From NCBI GenBank assembly GCA_046152925.1, contig JBJXFX010000050.1:1-41795 (forward strand): DNA of 41,795 bases. Reading direction: 5' to 3'. Shown one piece after another: positions 38,285 through 41,795 of this stretch. The position numbers and the translations under genes are program-made. A model generated the notes under the pieces. That model was not told the origin of the DNA and ran no database searches. It was given only the letters and a program-made list of their open reading frames with translations. This DNA comes from CAMAUF01 sp046152925. GTDB taxonomy: Bacteria > Chloroflexota > Dehalococcoidia > Tepidiformales > Tepidiformaceae. Numbering within the stretch: the first letter of the stretch is position 1; every line of letters begins with the position of its first letter.

Positions 38285-38311
38285 TCTGCAGGTGGATCAT
38301 CGGCCAACCAC

Positions 38312-38342
38312 AAGGGGCCCGGCAGATCCTGCCGGGCCCCTT
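38312..38342 (-). terminator. 13-bp perfect hairpin downstream of the CHRD gene
   Basis: AAGGGGCCCGGCA and TGCCGGGCCCCTT pair around GATCC. It lies 30 nt after the CHRD stop on the minus strand. A pyrimidine tract follows on the plus side, so it could work in both directions. Confidence 0.75.
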
Positions 38343-38371
38343 CCTCCCTTTCCCCCTTGCTGAAACTGCCC

Positions 38372-39007
38372 TTAGGCGGGCCTGCGGCGGGCGAAGCCGA
38401 GCGCAACTGCCCCGATCGCCAGGCCGATGAGCGCCGCGCCCGCGGGTTGCGCCCAATCGCTGGAGCCGCTGAGCGTCGAGCCGCTGCCGGTGTTCGGGGC
38501 GCCAGGAGCAGCACTGCCTGGAATCTGGCCCCGGATGACGCCCGGCGGGTTCGCAACCGAATGGACGTTGACGTACAGCTCGCCGCGCCGGAGCGCGTTG
38601 ACGAAGCCTTGCCAGTTGCCGGCCAGCGGCCCCAAGAGCTTGTCCGGCGTCACCGAGACGGATTGGTGGATGGCGTTGACACCCGTCGCGTCGGGCCCGA
38701 AGAGGAACGCGACCACCGGGCCGTTCGCGCCCTTCGCGCCGAGGTGGATGTGGGCCATCGTGAGTGCGGTCCCGTTTGCTCGCAGCTCGCCGTCGAGCGA
38801 GCCGCCTCCGAGCGTCGCCGTGAAGCGCCCACTCGCCGTCGTCTCGACCGCCGGGACCTCCTCAGCGCCGCTGAGCGGGATGTTGATGCCTGGGGCCTGA
38901 GCAGAACCGCTGCTCGCCGCGCCAAACAGCAAGGCCACGCCGGCGATCGCTGCCCCGGTGGCCACACTCAATGGCGCCCAGCGCCGCACGCCCAACTTGA
39001 TATCCAT
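38372..39007 (-). CDS. CHRD-domain exported protein with sortase-like C-terminal signal
   Basis: A 211-residue protein. A signal peptide covers about residues 1-37 (hydrophobic core IAGVALLFGAA). A CHRD domain follows from about 42 to 163 (IPLSGAEEVPAVET, MAHIHLGAKGANGPVVAFLF, ELYVNVHSVANPPGVIRGQI). The C-terminus has APNTG at 170-174, a linker, a hydrophobic stretch of about 20 residues and ARRRPA, the shape of a cell-wall sorting signal, though PNTG is not the textbook LPxTG. The lipoprotein sortase is divergently encoded 286 bp away. CHRD proteins have no firm biochemical role. A start at 39007 is supported by GAGAGGGACA. Confidence 0.87.
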   Translation of the reverse strand: MDIKLGVRRWAPLSVATGAAIAGVALLFGAASSGSAQAPGINIPLSGAEEVPAVETTASGRFTATLGGGSLDGELRANGTALTMAHIHLGAKGANGPVVAFLFGPDATGVNAIHQSVSVTPDKLLGPLAGNWQGFVNALRRGELYVNVHSVANPPGVIRGQIPGSAAPGAPNTGSGSTLSGSSDWAQPAGAALIGLAIGAVALGFARRRPA

Positions 39008-39293
39008 GCTTGTCCCTCTCCTTGGACCGCGACAGCGCCTTGCTGCCTGGATCTGGTGTTCCTACGTCCCGCGGGCACGGCCGGATCTCTGCACCGACGC
39101 CGCGGGACGAGCGATCGCGCGCCCCGGGGGTCGTCCGTTGCGCGCCACGCGGGAGCGGTCGCGCGGACGCGAGCGACACCCAATCACACAGTCTCAGGAC
39201 GCTCCCCCTCGCCCGCGAAGCCGTGAGCAGGCGGTTGTGGGTGAGGGCGCGCCCGTGTTTTCTTGGACGGCCGCGTCCCACTAGCCTCCTTCT
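39008..39293. other. Divergent promoter region, CHRD and sortase genes
   Basis: This 286-bp gap is G+C-rich. Apart from the TAGCCT element for the sortase I see no strong repeat or hairpin. Confidence 0.4.
39282..39287 (+). promoter_or_regulatory. Candidate leaderless -10 element for the sortase
   Basis: TAGCCT, then 6 nt, then the GTG at 39294. No Shine-Dalgarno sequence is visible. Confidence 0.4.
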
Positions 39294-40118
39294 GTGCGAA
39301 ACGCTTCGTCCTTCTTGGTCCTCGTCGGGTTGGGGGCCGTCTTGGCGGCATGTGGCGGCAGCGATGCCCCCGCACAGCCAGATGGGCCGACCGCGGCGTC
39401 GTCGTCGGCCACGGCGACGCTCGGCACGCCGCCCGCCGCCGCTGTCGCCACCGTCACATCGGCGGTCGCTACAGCTACAGCCGTCGCTTCTTCTCCTATG
39501 CCCACGTCGAGTGCGACGCCTTCGGCCACCCCCGAAGCGGCCACGCCGGCGCCCGCACCCACGGAGCCAGCGGCGACGGCCACCCCTGCCTCGCCACCTC
39601 CAGCGCCAGCGCCAACCCTGACTCCGGCGCCCAAGCAGGCCGTCTCTCCGGTCGCGCGCCTCCGCATCCCCGCGCTCGAGGTGGACGCGAGCGTGGAGGC
39701 TATCGGGCTCGAAGCCGAGGCCTATCGCCTCGACACGCCACACAATCCACATAACGTCGGCTGGTACGACATCTTCGACCTCCCCGGCGCGGGTGGAAAC
39801 GCCGTCCTTTCGGCGCACATCGACTACTACCCGGACATCCGTGGCCCGTTCCACAAGCTCGCCAACCTCAAGCCGGGGGACGAGTTCGTGGTCGTCATGC
39901 AAGGCGGCAAGGAGTACCGCTACCGCGTCCTTTCGAACCAGCGGCACGACGCCAAGACGATCAATATGGACGAGGTGGTCTGGCCCTCAACGCGGCCCGC
40001 GAACACGGAGTGGGCGACGCTCATCACCTGCGGTGGGCGCTTCGAGTCATACAGCGGCAGCGGCGGGCCGGGCGAATACCTCGACCGGGATGTGGTTATT
40101 GGCCAGCTCATCTCCTAG
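39294..40118 (+). CDS. Sortase (class E/F-like) anchored as a lipoprotein
   Basis: A 274-residue protein. The lipobox AVLAAC gives Cys20, then GGSDAP and a long Ala/Thr/Pro linker to about 115. The sortase domain follows: VARLRIPALEVDASVEAIG, NPHNVGWYDI, then the catalytic triad H175 (SAHIDYY), C246 (TLITCGG) and R265 (YLDRDVVIG), all intact. Sortases join proteins to the cell wall by cleaving a C-terminal motif. Most have an N-terminal membrane helix; a lipid anchor is unusual. The GTG start with TAGCCT 6 nt upstream looks leaderless. The CHRD gene next door is a candidate substrate. Confidence 0.88.
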   Translation: MRNASSFLVLVGLGAVLAACGGSDAPAQPDGPTAASSSATATLGTPPAAAVATVTSAVATATAVASSPMPTSSATPSATPEAATPAPAPTEPAATATPASPPPAPAPTLTPAPKQAVSPVARLRIPALEVDASVEAIGLEAEAYRLDTPHNPHNVGWYDIFDLPGAGGNAVLSAHIDYYPDIRGPFHKLANLKPGDEFVVVMQGGKEYRYRVLSNQRHDAKTINMDEVVWPSTRPANTEWATLITCGGRFESYSGSGGPGEYLDRDVVIGQLIS

Positions 40119-40989
40119 CCTTTTGGCCGCGGCACGTCCCTCGCGGTTCCGCGTGCGCGACGCCATGGCGGAGGATGCGGCGGCTGGTGACGGGCTCCTG
40201 CGGCGCGCCTTCGCTGGCGGCGAGGACGCCCTTCACGGCGCGCGCCAGGCGCTCGACGATGGGCTCGCGATCCTCCTCCAAACCGGACATCGCTTCCTCG
40301 TCGCCGAAGAAGGCGACGCGTTCGCCGGCCTCGTACGTTGGTGGGCGGAGGACGGCGAAGCCTGGTTCGACCTCCTCGCTGCCGCGGTCCCCGGCGCCGG
40401 CCGCGAGCTCGTCCGGGCCGTCGAGCGCGCCGCACAGGACCGCGGCCTGCGCAGCGCGCGGGCGATGGTCCCACAGGGCTCGGAGCTCCAAGACTTGGCT
40501 TCTTGGTGGGGCTACTACCCGGTCCGCGGGGCCACGCCCGGGGGCGTCGCTGCACAGGTCGTAGTCGAAAAGCGCCTCCCGTTGCTCACCGTCCGGGCGC
40601 AGCGACGCAACGACGCGCAGGCCATCGCCGCCCTCGCTGACGAAGACCCGTGGCCCTTCGAGCAGGGGGCGCGGCCGGGCTGGTTCGTGCTCGCCGATGG
40701 CGACCGCGTGGCGGGTGTCGTCTCGGGCAAGGTGGGGCGCGATGGCGTCGTCCGGATCGCGGAGCCGCTGCTCGCGCCCGGCTATCGCGGTCGCGGCCTC
40801 GAAGTCTGGATGGCGGCGCGGGTCGCGCTTTGGGCGAGCACCGAGGGCGCCTTCCGCGCGGAGGTCGCGGCCTCGCCCGTGCTGGAGCAGTACGAGCGCG
40901 ACTTCGAAGAGCGACGCTGGCACCGCGAGGGAGAGGCGTTCGCCCTCCAGCTCACGGCGCCCGGCCTTGACCGTCCCATGGAGGACTGA
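40090..40989 (+). CDS. Tandem GNAT acetyltransferase-like protein
   Basis: A 299-residue protein with two GNAT-like halves. The first starts FRVRDAMAEDAAAGDGLLRRAF; the second starts LTVRAQRRNDAQAIAALADEDPWPF and contains LLAPGYRGRGLEVWMAARVALW, which has the acetyl-CoA loop (Q/R-x-x-G-x-G/A pattern, here YRGRGLE). The first half lacks a clear acetyl-CoA loop and may be a structural or regulatory copy. The ATG at 40090 overlaps the sortase stop by 29 nt; an ATG at 40165 would cut the first strand. The substrate is unknown. Confidence 0.7.
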   Translation: MWLLASSSPSLLAAARPSRFRVRDAMAEDAAAGDGLLRRAFAGGEDALHGARQALDDGLAILLQTGHRFLVAEEGDAFAGLVRWWAEDGEAWFDLLAAAVPGAGRELVRAVERAAQDRGLRSARAMVPQGSELQDLASWWGYYPVRGATPGGVAAQVVVEKRLPLLTVRAQRRNDAQAIAALADEDPWPFEQGARPGWFVLADGDRVAGVVSGKVGRDGVVRIAEPLLAPGYRGRGLEVWMAARVALWASTEGAFRAEVAASPVLEQYERDFEERRWHREGEAFALQLTAPGLDRPMED

Positions 40990-41034
40990 GGAGCCACGCG
41001 TAGAATCGGGCCAGACCCCCTTGCGGAGGATTCG

Positions 41035-41795
41035 ATGGACCTCGAGACCGTCCAATACAACGTCGACGGCGGCGTTGCCCACATCGCCATGAACCGGCCG
41101 GAGAAGCGCAACGCCCTCAACCATGAGCTGCTCGACGACCTCGACGCCGCCTTCACCGCCGCAGAAGACGACGAAAGCGTGCGCGTCATCGTGCTTGGGG
41201 CGAACGGGCCATCGTTTTGCGCCGGCTACGACCTCAAGGGGAGCTACTACACGACGCCGCCCGAGGCGGGCTGGAGCGTCGGGTCGAGCCTGATGCGGCT
41301 CCGCGGGATCGAGGCGCGCTACCAGCGCATCTGGGATTGCCCCAAGCCAACCGTCGCGCGCGTCCAGGGCCACGCCCTCGCCGGCGGCTGCTATCTCCAG
41401 CTCCTCTGCGACATCTCGGTCGCGACGCACGACGCCCAACTCGGCCACCCGGCGGTGAAGATGGGCGGCGTGAGCAGCATGCCGCTCTGGCAGGTCGCGC
41501 TCGGGCTGAAACAGGCCCGCTACCTGCTGATGACGGGCCGGATCGTCGATGGGCGCGAGGCAGCACGCATCGGCCTCGTGACGATGTCGGTCGACGCGTC
41601 CGAGCTCGACGCGACGGTCGACGGCATCGTCGCGGACCTCCTTGGGGTGCCGTTCGAAGGCGCGCTCCAGAACAAGGAGGCGCTAAACACGGCGCTGGAG
41701 ATCCAGGGCCTGGGCGCGCTCTTCCGCTATCACGGGCAGATGAACGCGCTCGGGCGCCTGCGTCAGCGGGCGGCCGACGACGGCTTCAACCGCTT
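41035..41795 (+). CDS. Enoyl-CoA hydratase/isomerase family protein, 3' end outside window
   Basis: At least 253 residues of a crotonase. It starts DLETVQYNVDGGVAHIAMNRPEKRNALN. The oxyanion-hole segments are SFCAGYDL at about 64-71 and QGHALAGGC at about 116-124, and the LLMTGRIVDGREAARIGLV block follows. The usual second Glu near GVSSMP is not evident (MGGVSSMPLWQVALG), so hydratase activity is less certain than CoA-ester isomerase or hydrolase roles. GGAGG 6 nt upstream of the ATG at 41035 supports the start, and TAGAAT at 41001-41006 is a plausible -10. The gene continues past the window. Confidence 0.9.
   Translation, partial: MDLETVQYNVDGGVAHIAMNRPEKRNALNHELLDDLDAAFTAAEDDESVRVIVLGANGPSFCAGYDLKGSYYTTPPEAGWSVGSSLMRLRGIEARYQRIWDCPKPTVARVQGHALAGGCYLQLLCDISVATHDAQLGHPAVKMGGVSSMPLWQVALGLKQARYLLMTGRIVDGREAARIGLVTMSVDASELDATVDGIVADLLGVPFEGALQNKEALNTALEIQGLGALFRYHGQMNALGRLRQRAADDGFNR

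Noticed and set aside
40108..41448. 446-codon minus-strand open frame over the GNAT and crotonase genes
   Set aside because: The plus strand encodes recognisable GNAT and crotonase motifs with a Shine-Dalgarno sequence; the minus frame has none.

Overview
The window is high-GC bacterial DNA, roughly two thirds G+C, with compact gene packing and frequent GTG and TTG starts. The gene content fits a monoderm, heterotrophic bacterium: many lipoproteins whose lipobox is followed by C-G-G-D runs, a sortase, several short-chain dehydrogenases, a crotonase, a very large XRE/NB-ARC/LuxR regulator and DUF4389-type membrane proteins. I infer a member of Chloroflexota; a deep actinobacterial relative is the main alternative. 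No ribosomal marker is present, so this is inference only.

Layout. 1-5431 (mostly minus): a secreted PI-PLC-like phospholipase split by a frameshift, an ABC-F ATPase, folE, a 122-bp tandem repeat, a 68-aa protein and SDR 1. 5719-11326: an O-methyltransferase, a two-domain VOC protein, an SH3 lipoprotein and the large regulator. 11437-16724: a lipoprotein with SDR 2, a DUF4389 membrane protein, a repeat-rich non-coding block, SDR 3, a DUF2795-like protein, a lone nuoB and two small proteins. 16843-18643: an ABC-2 exporter. 18762-25471: an EVE protein, higBA, SDR 4 and a type III restriction-modification pair whose mod gene is frameshifted. 25757-31467: sucD, tRNA-Pro(CGG), an EthD-like protein, two very small genes, strong hairpins, a diverged DnaA homologue and a membrane-tethered HTH protein. 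31473-35232: an fbpABC-type iron importer with an iron-box-like dyad. 35432-41795: a serine hydrolase, two paralogous lipoproteins, a CHRD protein with a sorting-like tail next to a lipoprotein sortase, a double GNAT protein and a partial enoyl-CoA hydratase.

How the genes work together. The clear functional units are the iron importer (substrate-binding protein, fused permease, ATPase), the type III Mod/Res pair, the HigB/HigA toxin-antitoxin pair, the ABC-2 exporter and the possible sortase/CHRD substrate pair. EVE, HigBA and the type III system lie within 7 kb and form a modest defence-type cluster.

The strongest signals beyond gene calling are these. Ten genes have a TANNNT hexamer ending 6 to 8 nt before the start codon and no Shine-Dalgarno sequence, as expected for leaderless transcripts. 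Seven coding ends run directly into simple-sequence tracts that begin at the stop codon. Two genes are broken by single frameshifts (phospholipase and mod). The mod target-recognition region is AT-rich relative to its flanks. The DnaA homologue has an altered DNA-recognition signature.
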